Of a stretch of 64,000 nt of DNA, positions 15,724 through 25,246 are shown piece by piece (positions within the stretch are counted from its first letter, which is position 1; each line of letters starts with the position of its first letter). A program made the translations under genes and the position numbers. The DNA lies in assembly GCF_002149965.1 (NCBI RefSeq), contig NZ_MSQB01000011.1:86203-150202 (forward strand), read 5' to 3'. The DNA comes from Novosphingobium panipatense (GTDB lineage Bacteria > Pseudomonadota > Alphaproteobacteria > Sphingomonadales > Sphingomonadaceae). Below the pieces are notes generated by a model, which was given only the letters and a program-made list of their open reading frames with translations, had not been told where the DNA came from and ran no database searches.

Positions 15724-16464
15724 TCAGCGTGCGGAGGCCTGCTGCACGGAAGCGGGCGCTACGGCCACCGGCGTGGTCGCGCCCGGCGCGCTGGCCGAGG
15801 CTCCGGCGCCATAGCGCGCTTCCCAGGCCGCGAGATCGGCGCGGTACTGGTCGTAGCTGTTGAAGAACTCCTTGAACGGCGCTTCCGCCTTGGCCAGCCC
15901 GGTGACGGCGAAACCGTCAAGCTGCCCGGCGGGAAGCGCCTGCAGGTCGACCGCCAGCCCCATCGCCGCATTGCACAGCGCGGGCACCACCGGAGGCAGC
16001 GCGAAGAAGTTGTAGACCTGGGTCTGGTAGGATTCGCGTTCGCGCACGGACTTGGCGCCGAAACGGGTGCGGAATTCCTTGTCCAGCGCCTTGTTGGCTG
16101 CCGTCAGGCTCTTGGTATGCTTCTTCAGGAAGTCCTTGTAGCCGGCCAGGATCGGCTCGTACTGCGGCCCGATGCAGTTGAGCGCGGCGACGTTGTAGGC
16201 CGAACGCAGGTTCCACAGGGCCTGGGCCGAAGAGATGCCGGTGTTCACGGTGCGACGCGAACCGTCCACGGCCACGGCCGGGATGATCATGTTCGGCGAT
16301 GCGCCAAGCGGCGGCATCGGGCGCGGCGGGATCACGACCACGGGCGGCGGCGGCGGCGGTGCGACCGCCACTTCCTTGGGGCCGCAGCCCGAAAGCAAGG
16401 CGACGAGCGAGCCCGTCATCAGCGAGAGGCTGCGCAGAACGCCTCTTTTCTTCAGGTTAACCAC
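15724..16464 (-). CDS. Proline-rich envelope lipoprotein of unknown function
   Basis: The 246-residue protein has a hydrophobic N-terminus ending in lipobox LLSGC, so it is likely lipid-anchored. A Pro-rich stretch (APPPPPPPVVVIPPRP) follows, then a helical domain with conserved-looking Cys residues (ALNCIGPQYEPILAGY and VPALCNAAMGLA) and an Ala-rich tail. I do not recognise a named family. GTG at 16464 is preferred because GGAG lies eight bases upstream and the start then falls just before the Lys-rich signal sequence. An ATG at 16518 is also in frame. It is upstream of the tRNA and downstream of the BI-1 gene terminator. Confidence 0.7.
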   Translation of the reverse strand: MVNLKKRGVLRSLSLMTGSLVALLSGCGPKEVAVAPPPPPPVVVIPPRPMPPLGASPNMIIPAVAVDGSRRTVNTGISSAQALWNLRSAYNVAALNCIGPQYEPILAGYKDFLKKHTKSLTAANKALDKEFRTRFGAKSVRERESYQTQVYNFFALPPVVPALCNAAMGLAVDLQALPAGQLDGFAVTGLAKAEAPFKEFFNSYDQYRADLAAWEARYGAGASASAPGATTPVAVAPASVQQASAR

Positions 16465-16523
16465 CCCGGACACTCCAATTTCACAGAATTGCCCGATTCT
16501 ATCCCGTCTCGACTCCAATGAAA

Positions 16524-16553
16524 ATGCCCGGTGCGACGAATCGCACCGGGCAT
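16524..16553 (-). terminator. Terminator of the BI-1 gene
   Basis: A perfect 13-bp stem (ATGCCCGGTGCGA / TCGCACCGGGCAT) with loop CGAA begins 30 bp after the BI-1 stop codon on the minus strand, and is followed by TTTT. Confidence 0.8.
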
Positions 16554-16582
16554 GATCACTTGAACCGTCAAAAAACGGTGGA

Positions 16583-17323
16583 TTAACGGCGGTCGCCCAG
16601 GAAGCTCAGCAGGAACTGGAACATGTTGATGAAGTCCAGATAGAGGCTGAGGGCACCCATCACCACGGCCTTGCCGATGAATTCGGTGCCGCGAAGCTGG
16701 GCGTACTGGTTCTTGAGCATCTGCGTATCATAGGCGGTAAGACCCGCGAAGATCAGCACGCCAAGCACCGAGATCGCCAGCTGCAGCACGGTCGAACCCA
16801 CGAACAGGTTGATCAGCATCGCGATCAGGATGCCGAACAGGCCCATGATCAGGAAGGTGCCGAAGCCCGAAAGATCCTTCTTGGTGGTGTAACCCACGAG
16901 GCTCAGGCCCGCGAAAGCGGCCGCCGTGGCGAAGAAGGTCGTGGCGATCGAGGTGGCCGTGAAGACCAGGAAGATCGTCGAGAGCGAAAGACCCATGACC
17001 ACGCAGAAGCCCCAATAGAGCATCTGCACCGTCGAGGTCTTCATCCGGTTGAGGCCGAAGTTCATCGCCAGGACGAAGCCCAGCGGCGCCAGCATGACGA
17101 CCCAGCGCAGCGGGGTGCCGAGCACCTGCATCGCCATGCCGGAATTCGCGAAGAGCACCGCCACGATGCCCGACAGCAGCACGCCCGAGGCCATGTAGTT
17201 GTAGATGGACAGCATGTAGCTGCGCAGGCCCGCGTCATACGTGGCCCGGCCTTCCGTGCGTCCGTCAAGGCTCGGAGACGCACCGAAGCCCGTGCGGGGC
17301 TGGGGGTCGTTCCAATTCGCCAT
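16583..17323 (-). CDS. Bax inhibitor-1/YccA-family membrane protein
   Basis: This is a 246-residue integral membrane protein with seven predicted TM helices. A soluble N-terminus (about 30 residues) precedes YMLSIYNYMASGVLLSGIVAVL. The C-terminal part contains FAGLTAYDTQMLK, the Asp-containing family hallmark, and LSLYLDFINMFQFLLSFLG. Bacterial BI-1/YccA proteins are linked to membrane proteostasis (FtsH) or ion leak; the exact role here is unknown. It is a single-gene unit with its own terminator. Confidence 0.92.
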   Translation of the reverse strand: MANWNDPQPRTGFGASPSLDGRTEGRATYDAGLRSYMLSIYNYMASGVLLSGIVAVLFANSGMAMQVLGTPLRWVVMLAPLGFVLAMNFGLNRMKTSTVQMLYWGFCVVMGLSLSTIFLVFTATSIATTFFATAAAFAGLSLVGYTTKKDLSGFGTFLIMGLFGILIAMLINLFVGSTVLQLAISVLGVLIFAGLTAYDTQMLKNQYAQLRGTEFIGKAVVMGALSLYLDFINMFQFLLSFLGDRR

Positions 17324-17471
17324 TTCAAACTCCTTTGGCGGGCGCCAGCGAAATGCGGCGCCCGGACGGTTTGAATATCGGCTGTCCGCGGTCCGAATTC
17401 AAGAAAAACCGGAACCGTGACTTTGTGTCAAAATGTAAAGAACGTCCGAAACGGACCGGACAATTGCCCGA

Positions 17472-18281
17472 TCAGCTTTTACGCGCTTCGGCCGCCATTT
17501 CGGCATTGCGATCGCGCGAGGCCGTCATGGTGGCGGCGATCAGCGCGGCCAGCGCGCCGTCGGCGTCGAGCACGTTCATGCCCGCACGGGTCGAACCGCC
17601 CGGGCTGGCCACCTTGTCGGCCAGTTCGCCGGGCGAAAACGGCGATGCCGCCGCAAGCTGGGCGGCGCCTTCCACCATCGCCACGGCCAGCCGCTGCGAC
17701 TGTCCCTCGTCCAGCCCCAGCGCCGCGCCGCCCGCCGCCAGCGCGTCGATGAAACGGTAGACGAAAGCCGGGCCGCAACCGGCCAGCGCCGTGACGGAAT
17801 CGAACAGATCCTCGCGCGCCAGCCATTCCGGCGTGCCGAGATGCGCCATCATCGCCGTGACGGCGGCGCGGCCGGTCTCGTCAAGACCGCGCGAATCCAG
17901 CGCGATCGGGGACTTGCCGATGGCGGCCGCCAGATTGGGCATGATCCGCACGACGGCGCCCGCATCGGGGAAGCGCGCGGCAAGGCTGTCGAACTCGACA
18001 CCCGCCAGGATCGAGAAAAGCACGGTGCCCCGCCCGACCAGAGGCGCGATTGCCGGAGCGGCTTCGTCCAGCCCCTGGGGCTTGATGCCGAGCATCACCG
18101 CATCGAAACGGCCTTCGCGCGGCAATTCGCGCAGCAACGTGACGCCTTCCGGCACATCGGCGCAGCGGGGATCGACGACCGTGAAGTACGACGCGGGAAT
18201 GCCGCCCTTCAGCCAGCCTTCGAGCATGGCACCGGCCATGTTGCCGCAGCCGACCAGAAGGATGTTACCGAAGCGCTCCAT
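17472..18281 (-). CDS. proC: Pyrroline-5-carboxylate reductase
   Basis: This 269-residue enzyme makes the last step of proline synthesis, NAD(P)H-dependent reduction of pyrroline-5-carboxylate. It shows the N-terminal ILLVGCGNMAGAML dinucleotide motif, RIMPNLAA in the middle, and the C-terminal signature VASPGGSTRAGM followed by MTASRDRNAEM. AGGGG lies seven bases before the ATG at 18281. It follows the YbjN gene on the same strand at 110 bp. Confidence 0.95.
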   Translation of the reverse strand: MERFGNILLVGCGNMAGAMLEGWLKGGIPASYFTVVDPRCADVPEGVTLLRELPREGRFDAVMLGIKPQGLDEAAPAIAPLVGRGTVLFSILAGVEFDSLAARFPDAGAVVRIMPNLAAAIGKSPIALDSRGLDETGRAAVTAMMAHLGTPEWLAREDLFDSVTALAGCGPAFVYRFIDALAAGGAALGLDEGQSQRLAVAMVEGAAQLAAASPFSPGELADKVASPGGSTRAGMNVLDADGALAALIAATMTASRDRNAEMAAEARKS

Positions 18282-18391
18282 GTCATTCCCCTTGCGCAAA
18301 ATCGCACGATGCCCCGGCGCTTAAGCGACGGACAAGGGACTGCCAAGGGCCAATGCCCCGATCATCGCCGGACCAGCGGATAACCCCGCGC

Positions 18392-18910
18392 TCAGGCCTC
18401 TCCGGCAGCGTCGATCATGGCTGCGGCCAGCGCCTCGGTGGGCGTCTTGTCGCCCCAGAGGATGAACTGGAACACCGGGTAAAATCGGTCGCATTCCTCG
18501 ATCGCGGCCTCGACCACGGTCTGTGCCTGGCCGGGACCGAGCAATCCGTCCTCACCCAGCATCAGGCCGTGGCGATAGAGCACCACGCCGCTGCTGGACC
18601 AGGTGTCGAAGTGCCCGACCCAGAGCTGCTCGTTGATGAGCGCCAGCGCCTCGAACATGGCCTGCCGCTTGCTGTCGGCGATGCGAATGTCGGGCAGGCA
18701 GAGCAATTGCAGGACGCGGTCTTCCACCCGCCAGATCGCCTGGATCTGGTAAGTGGCCCAGGCGCCCTTCACTTCGGCGGAAATCTCGTCCTCGCCCGCA
18801 TATTCGAATGCCCAGTCGCGCGCTTCGAACAGCGACGCCAGCATTTCGATCGGGGCGGATTCGTCCTCCCGGCCGATGTCGTCCTGTACCGTCCTCATGA
18901 TTTCCGACAT
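18392..18910 (-). CDS. YbjN-domain protein
   Basis: This 172-residue acidic cytosolic protein shows the YbjN/bacterial sensory-transduction fold, with segments such as MLASLFEARDWAFEYAGEDEIS, TYQIQAIWRVEDRVLQLLC and HFDTWSSSGVVLYRHGL. The family is thought to be chaperone-like; its function is unsettled. GGAGGG lies just before the ATG at 18910. The pairing with proC is common among sphingomonads. Confidence 0.85.
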   Translation of the reverse strand: MSEIMRTVQDDIGREDESAPIEMLASLFEARDWAFEYAGEDEISAEVKGAWATYQIQAIWRVEDRVLQLLCLPDIRIADSKRQAMFEALALINEQLWVGHFDTWSSSGVVLYRHGLMLGEDGLLGPGQAQTVVEAAIEECDRFYPVFQFILWGDKTPTEALAAAMIDAAGEA

Positions 18911-19015
18911 TTGCCCTCCGCGACGCGACGAGCCATGGATGCTTTGACTGGGGGGGCAAGCACAATCCGGGGCACGCGATCGCCTGCGCAAAACTCCACT
19001 AGCCTGTTCACAGGA

Positions 19016-19024
19016 TGTGGATAA
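19016..19024. promoter_or_regulatory. DnaA-box-like 9-mer upstream of ybjN
   Basis: TGTGGATAA is an exact reverse complement of the consensus DnaA box TTATCCACA. It is a single copy in a 175-bp gap, so it may regulate the adjacent genes or be chance. Confidence 0.35.
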
Positions 19025-19085
19025 GGCCGGACGCTCCCGAATTCGGGTGACCCGAGATCAGGCCCCCGCTCTCAGGTGCCAGCCC

Positions 19086-21068
19086 TCACTTGTCCGAAAG
19101 CGGATCGACCACCTGCCCGGCCGGGCTCGTCCATGGCAGGGCATCGCCGAAGCCCTGCTTCTTCGCGTCGGCCAGGAAGAGATTGGCCGCCTTGGCGGTC
19201 GCGAACGGGCCAACGAGGATGCGATTGGTCCGCCCCATGTCGCTGACATAGGCCTCGCGCCCCTTGAACAGGGCAGGCGCCTGCTTGTTGTAGCGCCGCC
19301 AATCGAAGGCGATCGCCGCCTTGTCCCGCCCGACCCCGATCTGGACCCAGATCCGACTGGGGTGCGCAGGCGGCGCGGGCTTCTTGGACTTGGCGGCCTC
19401 AGCCTTGGTCTTGGCCTTGGCATCCACCTTTTCGTCTTCGGCCTTCGCGCCCTTACTCGTCCTGGAATCGGCCTTTGCCTTGGGATCGACCTTTGCCTTG
19501 GCATCGGTCCTGTCCGCAGGCTTGGGCGCTTCCGGCTCGGGCTTGGGCAGATCGATCTTCGGCGCAGGCGGACGCGACGGCTCGATCTGGCGGATATCGA
19601 CCGCGCCCGACGTCGGCATGATCTGCATCGTCGGCTTGCCGAGGTCTGCGAAGATCTGTTCGAGCGAAAGCTGCTGGGCGTTAGGCTCGGGCGGCGCTTC
19701 CGCCGCCGCTGCCTTGACGGGCGGATTCGCGGCTGGCGGGGGCGATGACGCAGCGGGAGCCGCAGGCTGGTTCGGGGAAACCCCCGCGAGGTCGAAACCG
19801 GGGGTTGCCGCCGGAGCCTGCGACGCGGCCGCCGTGCGCGCCGGAAGCGCGGCAGCGGGCTTGGCTTCGGTGGCGGGTGGGGTAGCCGGTTTTGCCGCCG
19901 CAAGCGTGCTGGAGGAAGAGACGGCCGGAAGTTCACCTTTGGGCTTTACCGGAGGCAGTTCGCCGGTGGCGGCATCGTTGCGCTCGATCGTCGGCATGGG
20001 TTCGGGCGGCGCCACGCGCGCGGGTTCCGGCGCCGCCGCAGCCGGGGTGCGCGAAGAGGTGCTGCGCCCGCCGCCGATGCGATAGGAATCGGCAGCGGAA
20101 ACTGCAGAGCCGCCCGTGCGCGGGCCGACCTTGGTTTTCGTCTTTGCAGGCTTGGCGGCCGGTGCGGGACGGGACTTGGCTGAAGCGGCGCCTGTTCCCA
20201 GCGCTTCACCGCGCGGCACGAGGTTCGCGTCGGCGGAAGCCACCTGTACCGGGCGATAGGCGGCGATCCGGGCGTCGTCATGCCCGATTTCCGAAGCACG
20301 CGGGAACTTGCCGAGGTTGGCGGCGGCGGCCTGCTGGGATCGCGTCAAGCGCGGCATGTAGCGCAAGTAGGGCGCAATGTTCTGCGCAAGCTGCGGCGGC
20401 AGGATGGTGTTGGAAACCTCCACCGCCTGCTTGGTATCGCCCGCGATGGCCAGCGAGAAGGCGCGCGTACGCCAGCCCGGCTTGTCCTGCTTGCGCAGCA
20501 GCGGCATGATCGTTGTTTCGGCAGCCTGCGCATCGCCTGCGATCGCCTGGCTGATCGCCAGGCGCATGCGGACTTCCTCGTCGTTCGCGCCGCCGAGCGC
20601 CAGCGCGTAATATCGCTGGGCGGCGGCATTGTCGCCGACGAGGTCGTAAGCGAGACCGCGATCCGACGCGAGCTGGCTGGGGCTGGCCCCGGCCTTCTCC
20701 GCCTCTGCGAAGAGCGGCAGCGCCGCGACGGGATCGCCGTTCTGGGCCAGCGAGGCCGCAAGCCCTGCCTTGACCCGCGCATTGCCCGGCGAAATGTCGT
20801 CGGCGCGGCGGTAGAAGCCGATCGCGGCTTCGAAATCGCCGAGCCTGCGGGCGGAATCACCGGCATCGAGCAATGCGGAAACGTCGCGGGGATCGCGGCC
20901 GAGCCGGGCCAGCGCGGCATTGAGCTTCTGCTGGTCGGCGCTCGGCAGGGCCTGCACGACCGGCGCCGCCAGCGCTGCGACAGGAATGGTCATGACAGGA
21001 CCGGCCAGTGCGATACAGGCGGCCGTCGTGGCCAGCCACTTGCTCGAAACCCTCTGACGTACCCGCAA
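19086..21068 (-). CDS. Exported tetratricopeptide and SPOR-domain protein
   Basis: From TTG at 21068 the protein has 660 residues. A signal peptide (Arg/Lys-rich start, then LATTAACIALAGPVMTIPVAALA) precedes TPR-like repeats at about 40-200 (LLDAGDSARRLGDFEAAIGFYRRADDISPGN). A long Pro/Ala/Lys-rich low-complexity region spans 270-575, and a C-terminal SPOR domain (RIWVQIGVG ... RILVGPFATAKAANLFLADAKKQGFG) follows. SPOR domains bind denuded glycan strands at the septum, so a role in cell-wall maturation at division is likely, fitting its place just after ftsZ. The TTG start is chosen because upstream in-frame codons lie inside the ftsZ terminator. Confidence 0.82.
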   Translation of the reverse strand: MRVRQRVSSKWLATTAACIALAGPVMTIPVAALAAPVVQALPSADQQKLNAALARLGRDPRDVSALLDAGDSARRLGDFEAAIGFYRRADDISPGNARVKAGLAASLAQNGDPVAALPLFAEAEKAGASPSQLASDRGLAYDLVGDNAAAQRYYALALGGANDEEVRMRLAISQAIAGDAQAAETTIMPLLRKQDKPGWRTRAFSLAIAGDTKQAVEVSNTILPPQLAQNIAPYLRYMPRLTRSQQAAAANLGKFPRASEIGHDDARIAAYRPVQVASADANLVPRGEALGTGAASAKSRPAPAAKPAKTKTKVGPRTGGSAVSAADSYRIGGGRSTSSRTPAAAAPEPARVAPPEPMPTIERNDAATGELPPVKPKGELPAVSSSSTLAAAKPATPPATEAKPAAALPARTAAASQAPAATPGFDLAGVSPNQPAAPAASSPPPAANPPVKAAAAEAPPEPNAQQLSLEQIFADLGKPTMQIMPTSGAVDIRQIEPSRPPAPKIDLPKPEPEAPKPADRTDAKAKVDPKAKADSRTSKGAKAEDEKVDAKAKTKAEAAKSKKPAPPAHPSRIWVQIGVGRDKAAIAFDWRRYNKQAPALFKGREAYVSDMGRTNRILVGPFATAKAANLFLADAKKQGFGDALPWTSPAGQVVDPLSDK

Positions 21069-21084
21069 GATCCGAGAAACCTCT

Positions 21085-21120
21085 TTAAAAACGCGCAAAG
21101 GCCCGATGCGAATCGGGCCT
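21085..21120 (-). terminator. Terminator or attenuator downstream of ftsZ
   Basis: A perfect 9-bp stem (AGGCCCGAT / ATCGGGCCT, loop of four) is followed by TTGCGCGTTTTT on the minus strand. The T-run is displaced by seven bases, so some read-through into the SPOR gene starting 16 bases later is plausible. Confidence 0.65.
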
Positions 21121-21224
21121 GCCGGATGCGACTGCAATTCGATGGATCGCGGCTTTGCGACCGCGATCATGAACCTTGAAGAAACGGGCGGGAAACGGCC
21201 TGAACCGCATCCCGCCCCGCTTTC

Positions 21225-22808
21225 TTACTGGTTGTTCTGGCGCCCGAGGAAACGCGGGATGCTGATCGAAGCGCCGTCATCCTCGTCGCTGCCGGTCGGC
21301 TCCGCCGGGGCGGGCTTGGGACGCGAAAGGCTGGTCATGCGCTCGAACAGCGTGCTGCCGCCGCCGACCGGACGCGCCGGAGCGGGGGGAACGGGCGCTG
21401 CCTGGACCGGTGCCGGCTGAGCAGGTGCCGATTGGGCCGCCTGAACAGGGGCACGGACCGGGGCCTGAGGCTCTGCCTGACCGCCGAGCAGAAGCTCATC
21501 CTGCTGGCGCGAGGTCGACTGGCTGGCCGCACCGAGGTCGAGCGGCTCCGAACGCTGGCCGTTCAGACCGGCATATGCGGCAGGCGCTTCCTGCGTGACT
21601 TCCTCGCTGGCGCCGAGTTCGAGTTCGAAAGGCTGCTCGGCCTGCTCGGAAGCAGGGGTCGAGAGTTCGAACGGCTCGGAGGCCGAAGCGGCGGGAGCCT
21701 GCGGGATCGCCACTGCCGGAGCCGAAGCCGGGGTGACGAGCGGCGCGGGCGCGCTGGGCACCGGACGCGAGACCATCGGGCGAACCGGGCCGCGCGAGGC
21801 GCTGAGGTTCAGCGGGCGCGAGGCGATTTCGGCCATTTCCGAGGTCTGCTCGATGCCCGTGGCGACGACCGAGACGCGGATCTTGCCCTGAAGGTCGGGG
21901 TTGAAGGCCGAGCCCCAGATGATGTTGGCGTCGGGATCGACCAGTTCGCGGATGTGGTTCGCCGCTTCATCGACTTCGAGCAGCTTCATGTCGTCGCCGC
22001 CGATGATCGAGATGATCACGCCCTTGGCGCCCTGCATCGACACGCCGTCGAGCAGCGGGTTCGCTATGGCGCGTTCGGCCGCTTCGAGAGCGCGGTTCGG
22101 GCCTTCGCCCTCGCCCGTGCCCATCATCGCCTTGCCCATCTCGCCCATGACCGAGCGGACGTCCGCGAAGTCGAGGTTGATGAGGCCTGGCATGATCATC
22201 AGGTCGGTGATCGAGCGCACGCCCTGCTGGAGCACTTCGTCGGCCAGCGAGAACGCTTCCTTGAAAGTGGTGTCCGCCTTGGCGACCAGGAACAGGTTCT
22301 GGTTCGGAATGACGATCAGCGTATCGACGTGCTTCTGAAGCTCTTCGATGCCCGCGTCGGCCGAGCGCATGCGGCGCGTGCCTTCGAACATGAACGGCTT
22401 GGACACGACGCCGACGGTCAGCACGCCCTTGGCGCGCGCGGCCTGCGCGATGATCGGCGCAGCGCCGGTGCCGGTGCCGCCGCCCATGCCGGCGGCGATG
22501 AAGACCATGTGGACGCCTTCGAGCAGACGCTCGATATCCTCGATGGTTTCTTCTGCGGCAGCGCGACCCACTTCGGGGCGTGCGCCCGCGCCGAGGCCCT
22601 GGGTGATCTCGGGCCCGAGCTGGATGCGCGTTTCCGCGATCGAATTGTTGAGCGCCTGCGCGTCGGTATTGGCAACGACGAAGTCCACGCCCTCTATCTG
22701 GGCCTGGATCATGTTGGCGATGGCGTTACCGCCCGCACCGCCTACGCCGATGACGACAATCCGCGGACGAAGCTCTTCGATCGCCGGCGGTCCGATGTTG
22801 ATGCTCAT
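21225..22808 (-). CDS. ftsZ: Cell division protein FtsZ
   Basis: The 527-residue tubulin homologue has the GTP-binding tubulin signature GGGTGTG at 109-115, the N-terminal [11 protein letters not shown] and the synergy-loop region [11 protein letters not shown]. The core ends near residue 330. A long Ala/Pro/Gln-rich linker of about 160 residues follows, and then the C-terminal anchor peptide [10 protein letters not shown], which binds FtsA and other partners. The long linker is typical of alphaproteobacteria. It is the last gene of the dcw cluster, separated from ftsA by 168 bp that may hold its own promoter. Confidence 0.98.
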   Translation of the reverse strand: MSINIGPPAIEELRPRIVVIGVGGAGGNAIANMIQAQIEGVDFVVANTDAQALNNSIAETRIQLGPEITQGLGAGARPEVGRAAAEETIEDIERLLEGVHMVFIAAGMGGGTGTGAAPIIAQAARAKGVLTVGVVSKPFMFEGTRRMRSADAGIEELQKHVDTLIVIPNQNLFLVAKADTTFKEAFSLADEVLQQGVRSITDLMIMPGLINLDFADVRSVMGEMGKAMMGTGEGEGPNRALEAAERAIANPLLDGVSMQGAKGVIISIIGGDDMKLLEVDEAANHIRELVDPDANIIWGSAFNPDLQGKIRVSVVATGIEQTSEMAEIASRPLNLSASRGPVRPMVSRPVPSAPAPLVTPASAPAVAIPQAPAASASEPFELSTPASEQAEQPFELELGASEEVTQEAPAAYAGLNGQRSEPLDLGAASQSTSRQQDELLLGGQAEPQAPVRAPVQAAQSAPAQPAPVQAAPVPPAPARPVGGGSTLFERMTSLSRPKPAPAEPTGSDEDDGASISIPRFLGRQNNQ

Positions 22809-22976
22809 TTCGTTCTCCTGGCAGGCACGTGCGCGAAGAAATTTACCTTGACTAGCCTGATTGCACGGTTGCCTTCATCTAGGCAAAGCGTGCGAGCCTG
22901 TTGTCCACAGCCGAAACCGCGAATTCCGGCCAATCCCGCCATCCCTGTCGCAGGGATTGCACGACTGGCCAGATGA

Positions 22977-24257
22977 TCAAAAGTATTCCCTCAAGGCTTT
23001 ATAGATGCGATTGACTACGCCCAGCCCGCTGTAACTTACTGTACCCTGACGGTTCTTGCCGAAAGTGCGGATGTCGATGGGGTCCGCGGCGGCATAGAGG
23101 ACGAGGCCTGCCAGCGTCGAAAAGCCCGGTTTCACGTGGGCTTCGGCAAGACCCGAGAGATGCGGCACGCGGCCGATGCGTACCGGCTTGCCCAGTGCGG
23201 CCTGTGCATAGTCCGCCAGTCCCACAAGTTCGGCGCCGCCGCCGGTGAAGACCACCTGCTTGCCGCGCTGCGCATTGAAGCGCATCAACTTGAGCGCCTT
23301 GTTTATTTCTTCCATCAGGATGCCGAGCTGCCCGGTGATCACGCCGATCAGTTCGGCGCGCGGGATGCGGTTCTTGTCGTCGGCATGGCGGGCGATCGGA
23401 CCGGTGCCCTCCTCGCCCGGCGCATTGACGGGAATCATCTCGCGGTGATCGTGCGGGCTGGCGATGGCCGAGCCGTTCACGCATTTCAGCCGCTCCGCCT
23501 GGAAACGCCGGATGCCGAAGGCCGAGGCGACCGCATCGGTAATGTCCGCCGAGCCCATCGGGATCGAGATCATGTCGATCAGCAGGCCATGCGAATAGAC
23601 CGCGACATTGGTGACTTCGGCGCCGAATTCGACCAGCGCCACGCCAAGATCGCGCTCCTCGGGGGAAAGGCAGGCCTGACCCGCCGCGATGGGGGAGCCG
23701 ACAACCGCCTCGACTTCGAGGTGCGCGCATTGCACCGCCTCGGTCAGGTTGCGGATCGGCGCGCCGTCCGCCAGCATGATGTGGATGTCCACGCCGAGCC
23801 GCTCGGCATGGAGCCCGGTCGGGTTGCCGACGCCGTGGGCACCGTCGAGGCGATATTGCGCGGGCTGGGCATGGAGCACCATGCGCCCGTCCGGCTGGAT
23901 CACCTCACGCGCGGAGATCAGCAGCTGGTCGATGTCCTCCTGCTCGATGCGGCGACCGCCGATTTCGGCATCGAATTGGTCGATACGGCTGGCCAGCCCT
24001 GCCCCAGAGCAGCCGATCCAGACCTTGGTGACGCTGGTATCGGCCATCTTCTCGGCCCGGTCGATGGCATCGCGCACGGCGTAAGTCGCCGCGGCCATGT
24101 CGGTGACGAAACCGCGCTTGATACCCTGGCTGGCGCGGTGGCCCGAGCCGAGCACGATCATGTCGCCCATCTCGGACATGCCCGCGACGATCGCGGAAAT
24201 GCGGAACGAGCCGATGTTGACCGCGCCGAACACGCGGGTGATGCGAGGCGGCGCCAT
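22977..24257 (-). CDS. ftsA: Cell division protein FtsA
   Basis: The 426-residue actin-like membrane anchor of the Z ring has an N-terminal phosphate-binding region (FGAVNIGSFRISAIV) and an SHS2-type subdomain. The ATPase motifs include LVEFGAEVTNVAVYSHG and VVFTGGGAELVGL. The C-terminal amphipathic helix (NRIYKALREYF) attaches it to the membrane. The start ATG overlaps the ftsQ stop codon by one base. Confidence 0.97.
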   Translation of the reverse strand: MAPPRITRVFGAVNIGSFRISAIVAGMSEMGDMIVLGSGHRASQGIKRGFVTDMAAATYAVRDAIDRAEKMADTSVTKVWIGCSGAGLASRIDQFDAEIGGRRIEQEDIDQLLISAREVIQPDGRMVLHAQPAQYRLDGAHGVGNPTGLHAERLGVDIHIMLADGAPIRNLTEAVQCAHLEVEAVVGSPIAAGQACLSPEERDLGVALVEFGAEVTNVAVYSHGLLIDMISIPMGSADITDAVASAFGIRRFQAERLKCVNGSAIASPHDHREMIPVNAPGEEGTGPIARHADDKNRIPRAELIGVITGQLGILMEEINKALKLMRFNAQRGKQVVFTGGGAELVGLADYAQAALGKPVRIGRVPHLSGLAEAHVKPGFSTLAGLVLYAAADPIDIRTFGKNRQGTVSYSGLGVVNRIYKALREYF

Positions 24258-25246
24258 TACTGTTCCTCCGCCGCCACGGCGGTCGTGGGAGCCGTGGCAT
24301 TAACTGCCGATGGGCTCGCTTCTGCACCGTTATGCGGCACTGCCCCCGCCTTCATCGCCAATTCCTGTCCTTCGCCGTCCGGCACCCGCAAGTAGATGCG
24401 GTCCTTCGCGCGCATGTCGATCGCCGTCACTTTGCCCCCGATCAGGCGGTTGGTGCCGTCGAGCCTTGCGAAGGTGACGAGCGCACCGGCCGATTCCGTG
24501 TCGCCTTCCGGCAGTGCGAGCACTTGCCCGGTCTGAAACGTCAGATTCCAGCGGCGGTTGCCGATCCATTCGGCTTCCTGCACTTTCGGCTGGAGCGCGG
24601 GCGCGGCTTCCAGCAGATGCCCGAGCTGCGTCACCTGCTGGCCCGCACCGGGACCGGAGACGATCAGCTTGCCCTTGGCGTCCTTGCGGTTGATCGCCTC
24701 AAGCTCCTGCCCGGTCTCGTCGATCAGCATGAAGCGATCGGCCTTGCGCAGCACGGCATGGGGTTCACGCTCGACGATATCGATCACCAGCGTGTCGGGA
24801 AGCTGGCGCGAAACGCGTGCATCCTTGACCCAGGAAAGCCCCAGCAGCTCGCCGCGCAGCCCATCGAGATCGACCTGGGTCATCGCCCGGTCGCGCTCGG
24901 CAAGGGCCTTTTCGTAGACTTTCAGCTCGTTGAGGTTCTTCACCCCGCGCACTTCGACGCGCTTCACCTCGAACCCGGCATCGGCGGCCACTTGCGCGAA
25001 CTGCTTGCCCGCCAGCATCGGCACCCCCGCCGCATTGGCCACGACCCAGACGAGCAGCCCCGCGCCGCCGAGGATGGCGACGAGGAAGATCTTGTGAAGC
25101 TGCTCCTCGGTGAAGGGCAGCCAGCTCATCAGGCTATCGACGGCGCTGCCGCCGGTCGCTTTGGCCTGGCGCACCTTGGCCTTGGTATTCTGCGCGGCGG
25201 CCGCCTTTCGCGCTGTCTTCGGCTTGCGCCGGATCGTCTGGCTCAT
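24257..25246 (-). CDS. ftsQ: Cell division protein FtsQ
   Basis: The 329-residue bitopic protein has a Lys-rich cytoplasmic N-terminus (about 50 residues), one TM helix (IFLVAILGGAGLLVWVVANA), a POTRA domain (VKRVEVRGVKNLNELKVYEKAL) and a beta domain (LPDTLVIDIVEREPHAVLR). It links early to late divisome parts through FtsL/FtsB. ATGA overlap with ddl fixes the start at 25246; a longer in-frame reading upstream belongs to ddl. Confidence 0.95.
   Translation of the reverse strand: MSQTIRRKPKTARKAAAAQNTKAKVRQAKATGGSAVDSLMSWLPFTEEQLHKIFLVAILGGAGLLVWVVANAAGVPMLAGKQFAQVAADAGFEVKRVEVRGVKNLNELKVYEKALAERDRAMTQVDLDGLRGELLGLSWVKDARVSRQLPDTLVIDIVEREPHAVLRKADRFMLIDETGQELEAINRKDAKGKLIVSGPGAGQQVTQLGHLLEAAPALQPKVQEAEWIGNRRWNLTFQTGQVLALPEGDTESAGALVTFARLDGTNRLIGGKVTAIDMRAKDRIYLRVPDGEGQELAMKAGAVPHNGAEASPSAVNATAPTTAVAAEEQ

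Noticed and set aside
19016..19024. DnaA box as evidence of a replication origin
   Set aside because: It is a single box in 175 bp without AT-rich DNA or other boxes, so not an origin.
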